A DNA stretch of 64,000 bases from the NCBI RefSeq assembly GCF_900302455.1, contig NZ_ONZG01000002.1:310001-374000 (forward strand). The letters are read 5' to 3'. This document shows, in pieces, positions 17,104 to 26,043 of the stretch. The position numbers and the translations under genes were made by a program. Origin of the DNA: Falsiruegeria mediterranea M17. Its GTDB lineage: Bacteria > Pseudomonadota > Alphaproteobacteria > Rhodobacterales > Rhodobacteraceae. Positions within the stretch are counted from its first letter, which is position 1, and every line of letters begins with the position of its first letter. Below the pieces are notes generated by a model, which worked only from the letters and a program-made list of their open reading frames with translations, was not told the origin of the DNA and searched no databases.

Positions 17104-17981
17104 TCAGACGCCGCCGCGCCTTCGGACGACTTGAGATAGTTGAAGAACTCGGAATCCGGGCTCATCACCAAGGAGCTGTTTTCGCCTTTCAAAGCACGCG
17201 CATAAGCGGTCAGTGAACGGTAGAATTCAAAGAACTCCGCATCCTTGCCATAAGCTTCGGCGAAAATGCCGTTCCGCTCGGCGTCAGCCTCACCGCGAGT
17301 GACCTCGGCTTCACGCTTCGCCTCGGACACCAGCTCTACCACGGTCCGGTCGGCTTGCGCGCGAACGCGCTGCGCCGCCTCGTTACCGCGGGCGCGTTCG
17401 TCCGTCGCTTCACGCTCACGTTCGGCACGCATCCGGTCGAATGTCGCCTCAAGGTTCTGGCTCGGCAGGTCGGTGGCTTTCAAACGCACGTCGATGACTT
17501 CAAGGCCCAGAGCCATAGCCTCGGCAATGGCCGCATTACGGATGCGCAGCATCAGCGCGGCACGGTCCGAACTCAGGATGTCCTTGGAGCTGACAGAACC
17601 CAGAACTTCGCGCGTTTCAGCACGCAAGATGCTGTCCAGGCGATCCTCGGCCGTGGCCAATCCGCCAACACCAACAGCCTGACGGAACTGTTTGACGTCG
17701 CGGATCCGGTACCGGGCAAAGGCGTCAACCACGAGACGGCGATCATCCAGCGGTGTCACTTCGAGCGGCTGAACGTCGATCGAAAGAATACGGCTGTCAT
17801 AGCGCACGACCTCTTGGATCAGCGGGATCTTGAACGCCAGACCCGGTTCTTCCTTGACGTCGATCACACGACCAAATTGCAGAACCAGCGCTTTTTCACG
17901 CTCGTCCACGATGAAAAGTGCCGACAGGGCCACCACAACGGCGACCACGATTACTGGCAGAACAAAAGTTGTTTTCCGCAT
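17100..17981 (-). CDS. hflC: HflC, SPFH/band-7 membrane protease modulator
   Basis: 293 residues. One N-terminal membrane helix (FVLPVIVVAVVVALSALFIV), then the band-7 domain (EREKALVLQFGRV..., PGLAFKIPLIQEV, LEVTPLDDRRLVVDAFARYRI) and a long charged coiled coil (about 185-240). HflC with HflK forms a membrane cage around FtsH and tunes its proteolysis. Its start overlaps the hflK stop as TGATG, so translation is coupled and stoichiometry probably fixed. Confidence 0.95.
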   Translation of the reverse strand: MRKTTFVLPVIVVAVVVALSALFIVDEREKALVLQFGRVIDVKEEPGLAFKIPLIQEVVRYDSRILSIDVQPLEVTPLDDRRLVVDAFARYRIRDVKQFRQAVGVGGLATAEDRLDSILRAETREVLGSVSSKDILSSDRAALMLRIRNAAIAEAMALGLEVIDVRLKATDLPSQNLEATFDRMRAEREREATDERARGNEAAQRVRAQADRTVVELVSEAKREAEVTRGEADAERNGIFAEAYGKDAEFFEFYRSLTAYARALKGENSSLVMSPDSEFFNYLKSSEGAAASE

Positions 17982-19138
17982 CAGTTCGACCCCTCGCTGG
18001 ATTTGCGCTGCAGTTCGTTAAGCGGCAGGTATGGGACAACACCTTGACCGTCGCCACCGGTGTTGGGATCGAGAATGACTTTGTTCACGTCACCCAAAAC
18101 CTGTTCCATGGTTTCCAGATACAGACGCTTGCGGGTTACTTCGGGTGCCTTGGAATATTCTTCCAAAACGGCCGAGAAACGGCTGGCTTCACCTTCGGCC
18201 TCGTTCACGACGCGAGCGCGATACCCTTCGGCTTCTTCCAGCAGCTGCGCGGCTTCACCGCGTGCTTCGGCGAGAACCCGGTTGGCGTAAGCATCCGCCA
18301 CGTTTTGCAGACGGTCACGTTCCTGTGCGGCGGCCTGAACGTCGCGGAAAGCGTCGATCACGGTTGGGGGCGGGTCGGCCTTGTCAAAGTTGACGCGGAT
18401 GATGTTCACACCTGAATCGTAACTGTCCAATGTCGACTGGATCAGATCCTGCAGACGATCACCGATAACACCACGATCCCTGTTCAAGATCGGCGCCAGA
18501 TCAGATTGAGCAATAATTTCACGCATCGCTGATTCCGATACCGCACGGATGGTCGGACGCGGGTCGCGCAGGTTGAACAGATATTTGGCCGGGTCGTTGA
18601 TGTTCCAAACCACCTGATAGTCGATGTCGACGACGTTCTCGTCGCCGGTCAGCATCAGGCCGTCATTGCCACCACGGGCGCCGCCCATGTCCTCGGTCTG
18701 TTCGCGGGTGACCGGGATAACCTCGGCAGTGACCAGCGGCCACGGTGCGAAGTTCAGGCCCGGTTCACCGATGGCCGAGAACTTGCCAAGAAACAGCTCG
18801 ACCGATTGTTCTTCAGGCTTGACGGTATAGATGCTGGCAAAGCCCCACAGGACCGCCGCCGCAACAAGGCCCAAGCCAATGGTACCGCGGGTAAAAAGCG
18901 GACCGCCGCCCCCACCTTGGCCAGAACCGCCGCTGCCGCCACGGTTGTCGCCACGACCACCCATCAGCACGCGCAGCTGTTCCTGACCTTTTTTCATCAG
19001 GTCATCGATCTCGGGGATCTGGGGTTTGTCACCTTCGGGAGGGCGTTGCCCGTTCCCATTGTTCCCGCCATTGCCCCGGTTGCCGCCGCCACCGGAAGAG
19101 CCTCCGCCCCCCCAGGGGCCACCGTTATTGCCCGCCAT
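17981..19138 (-). CDS. hflK: HflK, SPFH/band-7 membrane protease modulator
   Basis: 385 residues. The first 80 are Gly/Asn-rich and cytoplasmic (MAGNNGGPWGGGG...), as in all HflK proteins. One membrane helix (TIGLGLVAAAVLWGFASIYTV) follows, then the band-7 domain (EEQSVELFLGKF, GLNFAPWPLV) and a coiled coil ending at about 345. It partners HflC in the FtsH-regulating cage. It is preceded 69 bases upstream by glutathione reductase on the same strand. Confidence 0.95.
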   Translation of the reverse strand: MAGNNGGPWGGGGSSGGGGNRGNGGNNGNGQRPPEGDKPQIPEIDDLMKKGQEQLRVLMGGRGDNRGGSGGSGQGGGGGPLFTRGTIGLGLVAAAVLWGFASIYTVKPEEQSVELFLGKFSAIGEPGLNFAPWPLVTAEVIPVTREQTEDMGGARGGNDGLMLTGDENVVDIDYQVVWNINDPAKYLFNLRDPRPTIRAVSESAMREIIAQSDLAPILNRDRGVIGDRLQDLIQSTLDSYDSGVNIIRVNFDKADPPPTVIDAFRDVQAAAQERDRLQNVADAYANRVLAEARGEAAQLLEEAEGYRARVVNEAEGEASRFSAVLEEYSKAPEVTRKRLYLETMEQVLGDVNKVILDPNTGGDGQGVVPYLPLNELQRKSSEGSN

Positions 19139-19207
19139 ATGTTGTTATCCCTTCGTCAGACCGCACATTGCGGCGTCAACCTAAACCTGTGTGTTCCTGC
19201 TTGCAAA

Positions 19208-20566
19208 TCAAGCGCTGCGCACAGGCTGCTTCATTGTGACCAGTTCTTCGGACATGGTCGGGTGCACCGCCACTGTCCGGTCGAAATCTTCTTTGGTCGC
19301 GCCCATTTTGACCGCGATACCGGCCAACTGGATCATCTCGCCCGCGCCGGGGGCAACGATGTGACAGCCCAGCACCTTGCGCGTGGCCTTAGACACGATC
19401 AGCTTCATCAAAACCCGGGCCGACCGGCCAGCAAAACTCTGCTGCATCGGCTTGAACGAGGTTGCGTAAACTTCGACCGGCTCCTGTTCGGCGGCCTCTT
19501 CTTCGCTCAGGCCCACGGTGCCCATCTCGGGCTGGGTGAAGATCGCGGTCGGGATCAGGTCATGATCGGGCGATGTCGGATTGCCCTTGAACACGGTTTC
19601 CACAAAGGCCATGCCTTCGCGGATCGCAACCGGCGTCAGGTTCACCCGGTCGGTGACATCACCGATGGCATAGATCGATGGCACGCCCGTTTGGCTGTGT
19701 TGATCGACCTTGACTTCACCCTTACGGCCCAGCTCAACGCCCAGCGCCTCAAGCCCCAGACCGGTGGAGTTCGGGTTGCGGCCGGTGGCGTACATCACCT
19801 GATCAAAGAGGTTTTCGTCGCCATTGGTCGCCTTGACCCGGATCTGTTCGCCCTCTTTGCGCATCTCCAGCACGTTGGTGCCCAGATGCAGATCGATGCC
19901 GTTCTGGCACATCTCTTCGCTGACCAGACCACGCGCCTCGTCATCGAAACCGCGCAGGATCTGCGCCCCGCGATAGTACTGCGTCACCTCGACACCCAGG
20001 CCGTTCATGATGCCCGCAAACTCGCAAGCGATGTAGCCGCCACCGACGATCAGCATCTTTTGGGGCAGCTCATCGAGATGGAAAATCTCGTTCGAGGTAA
20101 TCGCCAGATCGGAACCCGGAAAATCAGGAACCGTCGGCCAGCCGCCCGTTGCGACCAGGATATGTTTCGCGGTCTTGCGGGTGCCATCAGCCAGTTCAAC
20201 CGTGTGTGGATCAACCACGATGGCGCGCTGATCAAAGCTCTCGACGCCGTTGTTCTTCAGGATGTTGCGATAGATGCCTTCCAGACGGTCCAGTTCGGCG
20301 TGCAGTTTGCCCTTGAACGCGTCCCAGTTGAAGGCGCCCGGCTGGATGTCCCAACCATAGCTTTGCGCGTCTTCGACCATGCCGGAATACTCGCTGGCAA
20401 AAACCATCAGCTTTTTGGGCACACAGCCCCGGATCACGCAGGTGCCGCCATAGCGGTCCTCTTCGGCCAGCGCCACCTTGGCCCCGGTGTCGCCCGCAGC
20501 CACCCGCGCCGCGCGCACGCCGCCCGAACCGCCGCCAATCACGAAGAGATCATAGTCAAAGCTCAT
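19208..20566 (-). CDS. gor: Glutathione-disulfide reductase
   Basis: 452 residues. FAD site GGGSGGVRAARVAA near residue 11, redox-active disulfide in GGTCVIRGCVPKK near 41-53, NADPH-binding GGGYIACEFAG near 173, second FAD motif YAIGDVTDR, and the catalytic C-terminal HPTMSEE. CVIRGCVPKK and the overall length mark glutathione reductase rather than dihydrolipoamide dehydrogenase or mercuric reductase. It keeps the GSH pool reduced for the GSTs in the region. ATG 20566 follows GAGGCGGAAACTC. Confidence 0.93.
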   Translation of the reverse strand: MSFDYDLFVIGGGSGGVRAARVAAGDTGAKVALAEEDRYGGTCVIRGCVPKKLMVFASEYSGMVEDAQSYGWDIQPGAFNWDAFKGKLHAELDRLEGIYRNILKNNGVESFDQRAIVVDPHTVELADGTRKTAKHILVATGGWPTVPDFPGSDLAITSNEIFHLDELPQKMLIVGGGYIACEFAGIMNGLGVEVTQYYRGAQILRGFDDEARGLVSEEMCQNGIDLHLGTNVLEMRKEGEQIRVKATNGDENLFDQVMYATGRNPNSTGLGLEALGVELGRKGEVKVDQHSQTGVPSIYAIGDVTDRVNLTPVAIREGMAFVETVFKGNPTSPDHDLIPTAIFTQPEMGTVGLSEEEAAEQEPVEVYATSFKPMQQSFAGRSARVLMKLIVSKATRKVLGCHIVAPGAGEMIQLAGIAVKMGATKEDFDRTVAVHPTMSEELVTMKQPVRSA

Positions 20567-20623
20567 GAGTTTCCGCCTCATCTGTCTACCTGCACCGCTT
20601 TCGCGGCTCAGAAGGGGTGTACC

Positions 20624-21151
20624 TTATCCCGCGCTGCTGTCCAGCCTGTTCAAACCGCCCACATGATAGGCCAATTGCTGTTGCCAGGGTGCGGTCACAT
20701 CCAAACGATACGTCTGAATAGCGGCGATGAGTTGGTCACATATGTCCGGATCAAGCGATTGCAACGGGATGCGCAAGCTGTGGCGGCCTTTGTCCGGGTC
20801 ATCAAGATTGATCCAACTTTTGCCAAACACCGAACTCTTGTTGCGCCGATTCAATTCAAAAGACCGCACCAATGACCAAAATACATTCACCCGAGTCCCA
20901 TCTGGTGCCTGAAACCTTATCCCTTCAGGCCCGACTGTGAAAATCAAAGGCCGGCGGGACAGGTTACGCAAGAGATCGAGAACGCCCCAACCCGCCAGAA
21001 TGATCAGAAGAACCAGATTGGGGTTCGGCAAGGTATACAGCCAAGCAGACATCCCCACCATTGCCGCGCTCTTGAGAGCCGACTGCAACAAACGGAGCGC
21101 CCGACGTGATTTGCTCTCATAATAAAGCGTTCGGCCTTTATGCCTATGCAT
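20624..21151 (-). CDS. Membrane-associated protein of unknown function
   Basis: 175 residues. Two close hydrophobic segments (about 28-60, AAMVGMSAWLYTL and LVLLIILAGWGVLDLL) are followed by a soluble beta-rich domain with PLIFTVGPEGIRFQAPDGTRVNVFW and SLRIPLQSLDPD. The layout resembles two-helix proteins with a bacterial PH-like domain (YcxB type), but I cannot confirm this. The ATG overlaps the rpiA TGA by one base, so it is translationally coupled to rpiA; gor follows 57 bases downstream. Confidence 0.75.
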   Translation of the reverse strand: MHRHKGRTLYYESKSRRALRLLQSALKSAAMVGMSAWLYTLPNPNLVLLIILAGWGVLDLLRNLSRRPLIFTVGPEGIRFQAPDGTRVNVFWSLVRSFELNRRNKSSVFGKSWINLDDPDKGRHSLRIPLQSLDPDICDQLIAAIQTYRLDVTAPWQQQLAYHVGGLNRLDSSAG

Positions 21152-21939
21152 CAATCCGCCAGGTCCGTGAACAGGTTATCGCTTTCGACAAAATCCAACC
21201 GGTCGTGTTCCACCGTGCCCTGATTGATGTCGCGCAGTTCTACCCTTCCGTCGCCAAAGCCGATCACCACCGTATCGCAGATGTCGATAAAGAGACCATT
21301 TTCCACAACACCCGGCATCTGGTTGATCACCAACGCCAGTTGGCGCGCATTGCCGATCCTGTTGAGGTGCAGATCCAGGATGTGATTGCCCTCGTCCGTG
21401 ATGAACGGCGTGTCGCCATTCATGCGCAGGGTTGAGGTGCGGCCAAGAACATCCATCGAGATCAGGGTCTCCTCGATCAGCGCCTGAGTGGTCTGCCAAC
21501 CAAAGGGGATCACCTCAACCGGCAGTGGGAAATTGCCAAGGGTTTCGACCTCTTTGCCCACATCCGCAATCACGACCATTTGATCCGACGCGGTCGCCAC
21601 GATCTTTTCCTGCAGCAAAGCACCACCGCCGCCCTTGATCAGGTTCAGATCACCGTCGAATTCATCTGCGCCATCAATCGTCAGGTCCAACCAGCGCGCC
21701 TCGTCCAGGCTGATTACCTCGATCCCAACGTCACGGGCCAGTTCCGCCGTGCGGGTCGACGTGGGCACGCCCTTGATCTTGAGCCCCTCGTCGCGCACCA
21801 TCTCTCCTAGACAGCGCACCAGCCAGGCAGCGGTCGAACCGGTGCCCAAACCCACGCGCATCCCGTCCTCGACAAAATCTGCAGCCCGTTTAGCAGCCAC
21901 GAATTTGGCCTTGTCGATCGGCGACAATTCTCCGGTCAT
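21151..21939 (-). CDS. rpiA: Ribose-5-phosphate isomerase A
   Basis: 262 residues. It interconverts ribose 5-phosphate and ribulose 5-phosphate in the pentose phosphate pathway. Conserved blocks are VGLGTGSTAAW (phosphate loop), DLTIDGADEFD (catalytic Asp pair) and LIKGGGGALLQEKIVA. ATG 21939 follows GGGGGAG at seven bases; the longer open frame upstream has no family similarity. It heads the minus-strand series rpiA, unknown, gor, hflK, hflC, DUF2065, degP. Confidence 0.95.
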   Translation of the reverse strand: MTGELSPIDKAKFVAAKRAADFVEDGMRVGLGTGSTAAWLVRCLGEMVRDEGLKIKGVPTSTRTAELARDVGIEVISLDEARWLDLTIDGADEFDGDLNLIKGGGGALLQEKIVATASDQMVVIADVGKEVETLGNFPLPVEVIPFGWQTTQALIEETLISMDVLGRTSTLRMNGDTPFITDEGNHILDLHLNRIGNARQLALVINQMPGVVENGLFIDICDTVVIGFGDGRVELRDINQGTVEHDRLDFVESDNLFTDLAD

Positions 21940-22125
21940 GGCAGCTCTCCCCCTCATAGTTGGGAACTGGTATAGGTCAGTTCCGCCGCCGGTGCGAGGT
22001 TCTTTTGTCTGCAAATGTTCCTGCATCCTCCTGCCGGTTTCGCGGCAGTTTTTGCCCAGCAAGCCAGAACAGCGAAACTGTGGTAGGATCATCCATCCCC
22101 ACCCTTAACGGAAGGAGGCATCTGG

Positions 22126-22902
22126 ATGCTGGTTTTCGACGAGGAAACAACCCGGGTATTGGACAATGCCTATCGCGGCCGCGAAATCACAACCCGGCGG
22201 TTGGCCAATCTGGATGCGCTTGCGCCTGCCCCCGGTGACAAGATCCTTGATCTGGGCTGTGGCAACGGGTTGATGACGTCCGAGCTGTCGAGGGCCGTAG
22301 GTCCAAGGGGCCATGTCACCGGCCTGGATCCAAGCACAGACATGCGCACATCTGCCGCAAAACATTGCGCTGGTCAGACAAATGTCACCTTCGTCGAAGG
22401 TATGGCCGATGACATGCCGTTCGAGGATCAGAGCTTTGACGGGGCGGTTTCGGTCCAGGTATTCGAATATATTCCAGACATCCCGGCCGCGCTTGCCGAA
22501 GTGCAGCGCGTTCTGAAACCCGGCGGACGTCTGGTGATCGGTGATATGCATTGGGACACGCTGGCGTGGTACAGCCCTCATCGCGAACGAATGCAACATG
22601 TTCTGGGCATCTGGGACGGCCATCTGGCCCATCGCGAAACCCCGGCGCATTTACCGCAAATGATGCGGGATGCGGGTTTCACCTTTGACGGCGTGCATCA
22701 AATTCCATTCTGGGACACGCGGCTGAAACCCGATGGCACCACAATGATGCTGCTGAATCTGATCGAAGCCTTTGTAGGGCAAACCGGCGCGCTGACGGAA
22801 CAAGAAGCTCACGACTGGGCGCAGGAGCAACATGACCTTGCAGAGCAGGGGCGTTTCTTTTTCAGCATCAGCCACTTTATCTGTATCGCGCATAAACCTT
22901 AG
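22126..22902 (+). CDS. Class I SAM-dependent methyltransferase
   Basis: 258 residues. SAM-binding motif I DKILDLGCGNGLMTSELS near residue 39, motif II-like HVTGLDPSTDM, the acidic NVTFVEGMADDMPFEDQSFD, and the post-motif RVLKPGGRLVIGD near 125. This is the UbiE/COQ5-like Methyltransf_11 fold. GGAAGGAGGC precedes the ATG. The substrate cannot be inferred; it diverges from rpiA and precedes a GST-like gene. Confidence 0.88.
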   Translation: MLVFDEETTRVLDNAYRGREITTRRLANLDALAPAPGDKILDLGCGNGLMTSELSRAVGPRGHVTGLDPSTDMRTSAAKHCAGQTNVTFVEGMADDMPFEDQSFDGAVSVQVFEYIPDIPAALAEVQRVLKPGGRLVIGDMHWDTLAWYSPHRERMQHVLGIWDGHLAHRETPAHLPQMMRDAGFTFDGVHQIPFWDTRLKPDGTTMMLLNLIEAFVGQTGALTEQEAHDWAQEQHDLAEQGRFFFSISHFICIAHKP

Positions 22903-22986
22903 TCTTGGACACAACATTGCGCGTTTCTTATTGGAAACGTCGCAATCGAACCCACCTGTTTGGCCCGTCAACGATAGGACAAAGTC

Positions 22987-23682
22987 ATGTCACAGGACCT
23001 GCGCCTTCATTACGCCCCTGACAACGCCTCGCTGGTGATCCGGCTGGCGTTGCTTGAGATGGGTGTGCCGTTTGACGCCGTGTTGGTGGATCGCAAAGCC
23101 CGCGCACAGGACAGCACGGCCTATCGCGCGCTCAATCCCAACGGATTGATCCCGGTTCTGGAAACGCCGCAGGGGCCACTGTTTGAAACCGCAGCGATCC
23201 TGTTGTGGCTGGTCGAAACATTCGACCAGTTGAAACCTGCAGACGCAGAGCGCGGCGCGTTCCTCAAATGGCTGTTCTTTGCTTCGAACACCTTGCATGC
23301 CGATTTGCGCATCCTGTTCTACGCGGAAAAATACATCGACGCGTCCCAGGCCGAAACCTTGCGCGCAGGCATTCGCCCGCGCCTGCGGCAGCATCTTGGT
23401 CTGCTGGATGCGATCGCCCAACAGTCGCCATCCTGGTTCAGCGCGGACAAGCCGTCGGTGATGACCTTCTATGTCGCATGCATGATGCGGTGGATGGCGC
23501 TCTACCCCGCGCGCAGTGATCGCAGTTGGTACAACATCAGCGATACACCCCATTTGCAGCGTATCCTGCAAGCGCTGGAAACCCGCCCCGCCGTACGCGC
23601 CGCCGTTGAGGCCGAAGGTCTGGGCGCCACGCCGTTCACGTCACCCATCTACGCCAATCCTCCAGAAGGCTCAGCTCAGTAA
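22987..23682 (+). CDS. Glutathione S-transferase family protein
   Basis: 231 residues. The N-terminal thioredoxin fold has LHYAPDNASLVIRLALLEMGV, then LNPNGLIPVLE and FETAAILLWL, the GSH-binding cis-Pro and Glu-Thr/Ser motifs. The C-terminal helical domain ends in LETRPAVRAAVEAEGL. A Ser/Asn pair in place of Tyr at the active site fits beta- or theta-like classes. Its stop is one base before the sdaA start, which suggests co-transcription with L-serine dehydratase. Confidence 0.83.
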   Translation: MSQDLRLHYAPDNASLVIRLALLEMGVPFDAVLVDRKARAQDSTAYRALNPNGLIPVLETPQGPLFETAAILLWLVETFDQLKPADAERGAFLKWLFFASNTLHADLRILFYAEKYIDASQAETLRAGIRPRLRQHLGLLDAIAQQSPSWFSADKPSVMTFYVACMMRWMALYPARSDRSWYNISDTPHLQRILQALETRPAVRAAVEAEGLGATPFTSPIYANPPEGSAQ

Positions 23683-23683
23683 T

Positions 23684-25057
23684 ATGTTTCTCTCTGTCTT
23701 CGACATTTTCAAAGTGGGCGTTGGCCCGTCGTCCTCTCATACAATGGGTCCGATGGTGGCCGCCGCGCGGTTCCTTGACTTGATGCGCGCCTCACCGTTT
23801 GAATTCCACGGGCTCAAGGGGTCGCTGCATGGCTCGCTGGCCTTTACCGGCGTGGGTCACGCCACCGACCGCGCCACCATTCTGGGTCTCGCGGGGTTCC
23901 TGCCTGACAGTTATGATCACGACAAGGCCGAGGCGGCGCTTGCCGCAATTGTCGAGACGCACACGGTATCGCCCGAGGGGCTGCCTGAGCTGCACTTTGA
24001 CCCAAAGACCGATCTGATCTTTGACTACGACAACACCCTGCCCGGCCACGCCAACGGCATGGCGCTGATGGCGACGGACGCGCAGGGCGACGTGATCCTG
24101 CGACAGGTCTACTACTCCATCGGTGGTGGTTTTGTCCTGACCGAAGAGGAACTGGCCGAGGGCAAGGCCACGGACGAGGGTGATCCGGTGCCCTACCCGT
24201 TCAAATCCGCCGCCGAGATGCTGGAGATGGCCGGCGAAAGCGGCAAGTCGATTGCCGAGATGAAGCGCGAGAACGAGATTTCGCGCGGCTGCGCCGTCAG
24301 CTTTGCCAAAGGCTCTGCCCGGATTTGGGAGGTCATGAATGGCTGTATCGAGCGTGGGCTGGTCACCGACGGGATCCTGCCCGGCGGGCTGAGCGTGCGC
24401 CGTCGCGCCAAGGGCATCCATGATGCGTTGCAGGCCGAACGGGGCATGAACCTGAATGCGCCGCACACCATCAATGACTGGATGAGCGTCTACGCCATGG
24501 CAGTGAACGAGGAAAACGCCGCCGGTGGTCAGGTTGTCACCGCGCCCACCAATGGCGCGGCCGGCACACTGCCCGCTGTGATCCGCTATTACCTCGACCA
24601 TGTGCCCGGCGCGTCTGAGTCCCACATCGAGGATTTCCTGCTCACCGCTGCCGCCATCGGTGGTCTGGTCAAGTTCAACGCCTCGATCTCTGGCGCCGAG
24701 GCGGGATGCCAGGCCGAGGTCGGCAGTGCTGCTGCGATGGCGGCGGCTGGCCTGTGTGCCGTGATGGGCGGAACACCGCAGCAAGTGGAAAACGCCGCCG
24801 AGATTGCGCTGGAGCATCATCTGGGCATGACCTGCGACCCGGTTAAAGGGCTGGTCCAGGTCCCGTGCATCGAACGCAACGGACTGGCCGCGATCAAGGC
24901 GGTCTCGGCCGCCTCGCTTGCCTTGCGCGGCGACGGGCAGCATTTCGTGCCGTTGGACGCCTGTATCGAGACCATGCGCCAGACCGGCCATGACATGCAC
25001 GAGAAGTACAAAGAAACCTCGCTCGGCGGGTTGGCGGTCAACGTTCCGAACTGCTGA
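23684..25057 (+). CDS. sdaA: L-serine dehydratase, single-chain iron-sulfur type
   Basis: 457 residues, with fused beta and alpha domains. It deaminates L-serine to pyruvate using a [4Fe-4S] cluster. The start (MFLSVFDIFKVGVGPSSSHTMGPM) is the highly conserved beta-domain block. The alpha domain shows SRGCAVSFAKGS, APTNGAAGTLPA, GAEAGCQAEVGSAAAMAAAG and HHLGMTCDPVKGLVQVPC, giving the cluster cysteines. ATG 23684 is favoured over the longer frame because the family starts exactly there. It provides carbon and nitrogen from serine, abundant in marine organic matter. Confidence 0.95.
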   Translation: MFLSVFDIFKVGVGPSSSHTMGPMVAAARFLDLMRASPFEFHGLKGSLHGSLAFTGVGHATDRATILGLAGFLPDSYDHDKAEAALAAIVETHTVSPEGLPELHFDPKTDLIFDYDNTLPGHANGMALMATDAQGDVILRQVYYSIGGGFVLTEEELAEGKATDEGDPVPYPFKSAAEMLEMAGESGKSIAEMKRENEISRGCAVSFAKGSARIWEVMNGCIERGLVTDGILPGGLSVRRRAKGIHDALQAERGMNLNAPHTINDWMSVYAMAVNEENAAGGQVVTAPTNGAAGTLPAVIRYYLDHVPGASESHIEDFLLTAAAIGGLVKFNASISGAEAGCQAEVGSAAAMAAAGLCAVMGGTPQQVENAAEIALEHHLGMTCDPVKGLVQVPCIERNGLAAIKAVSAASLALRGDGQHFVPLDACIETMRQTGHDMHEKYKETSLGGLAVNVPNC

Positions 25058-25128
25058 TCACGGGTGCTGACCCTAGGTCAGCTCTAGGGTGGGTTGATCC
25101 CCGTTCTACCATTCCCTAGCGTGGCGGC

Positions 25129-26043
25129 ATGTCGCATGATCGCCCCGTTCTGGGTATCCTTTTGATGTTGGGATTTTGTGTCGTCGCCCCCATGGGCGAC
25201 GCAGTGGCCAAGCTATTGAGCGGCGCAATTCCACTGGGAGAACTGTTGTTGGTACGCTTTGCCGTTCAGGCGGCGGTCCTGATCCCGCTGGTGATCGTGA
25301 CGCGGCGCCCCTGGCGCATCCGTGGTCGGCTGTTGCGACTGACGGCCCTGCGCACGGTTCTGCACATCGTCGGCATCGGCGCAATGTTCACGGCGCTGCA
25401 ATACCTGCCGCTGGCCGATGCCGTGGCGATTGCCTTTGTCATGCCTTTCATCATGTTGCTTCTGGGTAAATACGTCCTGGACGAAGAAGTGGGCGCGCGG
25501 CGCCTTGGGGCTTGCATCGTTGGCTTCATCGGCACGCTTCTGGTGATCCAGCCCAGCTTTGTCGAGGTTGGCTGGCCTGCCCTGCTGCCTCTGGTGGTGG
25601 CCGTCGTCTTTTCGCTCTTCATGTTGGTGACCCGCCAATTGGCCAAAGACACCGATCCCGTTGGCCTGCAGGCGGTTTCCGGAGTGATGGCCTCGGTCGT
25701 GCTCTTGCCCGCTCTGCTAGTCGGTCAGAACATGGGGGTCGAGCCGCTGACGCTGGTGATGCCAGACGTGACAACCAGTTGGCTGATGCTGGCGATCGGG
25801 CTTCTGGGCACGCTGGCGCATCTGCTGATGACCTGGTCGCTGCGCTATGCGCCCTCGGCCACATTGGCCCCGATGCAGTATCTCGAAATCCCTGTGGCTA
25901 CGGTCATCGGCTGGCTGATTTTCAGCGATCTGCCCAATGGCCTGGCCAGTGTCGGCATCTGCATCACGATTGCAGCCGGCCTTTACATCATCCTGCGTGA
26001 GCGGGCCACGGCACGTGCCGAGTTGAACGAAACGCCTGCATGA
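25129..26043 (+). CDS. EamA/DMT-superfamily transporter
   Basis: 304 residues, ten predicted helices in two EamA repeats. The first repeat ends GARRLGACIVGFIGTLLVIQP, and the second contains YAPSATLAPMQYLEIPVATVIGWLIF. It resembles RhaT/S-adenosylmethionine-uptake-like members by pattern, but the substrate is unknown. The last 56 bases overlap the 3' end of thiN on the opposite strand, so the two transcripts are antisense to each other at their ends. Confidence 0.87.
   Translation: MSHDRPVLGILLMLGFCVVAPMGDAVAKLLSGAIPLGELLLVRFAVQAAVLIPLVIVTRRPWRIRGRLLRLTALRTVLHIVGIGAMFTALQYLPLADAVAIAFVMPFIMLLLGKYVLDEEVGARRLGACIVGFIGTLLVIQPSFVEVGWPALLPLVVAVVFSLFMLVTRQLAKDTDPVGLQAVSGVMASVVLLPALLVGQNMGVEPLTLVMPDVTTSWLMLAIGLLGTLAHLLMTWSLRYAPSATLAPMQYLEIPVATVIGWLIFSDLPNGLASVGICITIAAGLYIILRERATARAELNETPA

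Noticed and set aside
18806-20875. 689-codon open frame on the plus strand
   Set aside because: It is the antisense shadow of hflK and gor; composition is His/Gln/Arg-rich with no recognisable domain, as expected opposite high-GC genes.
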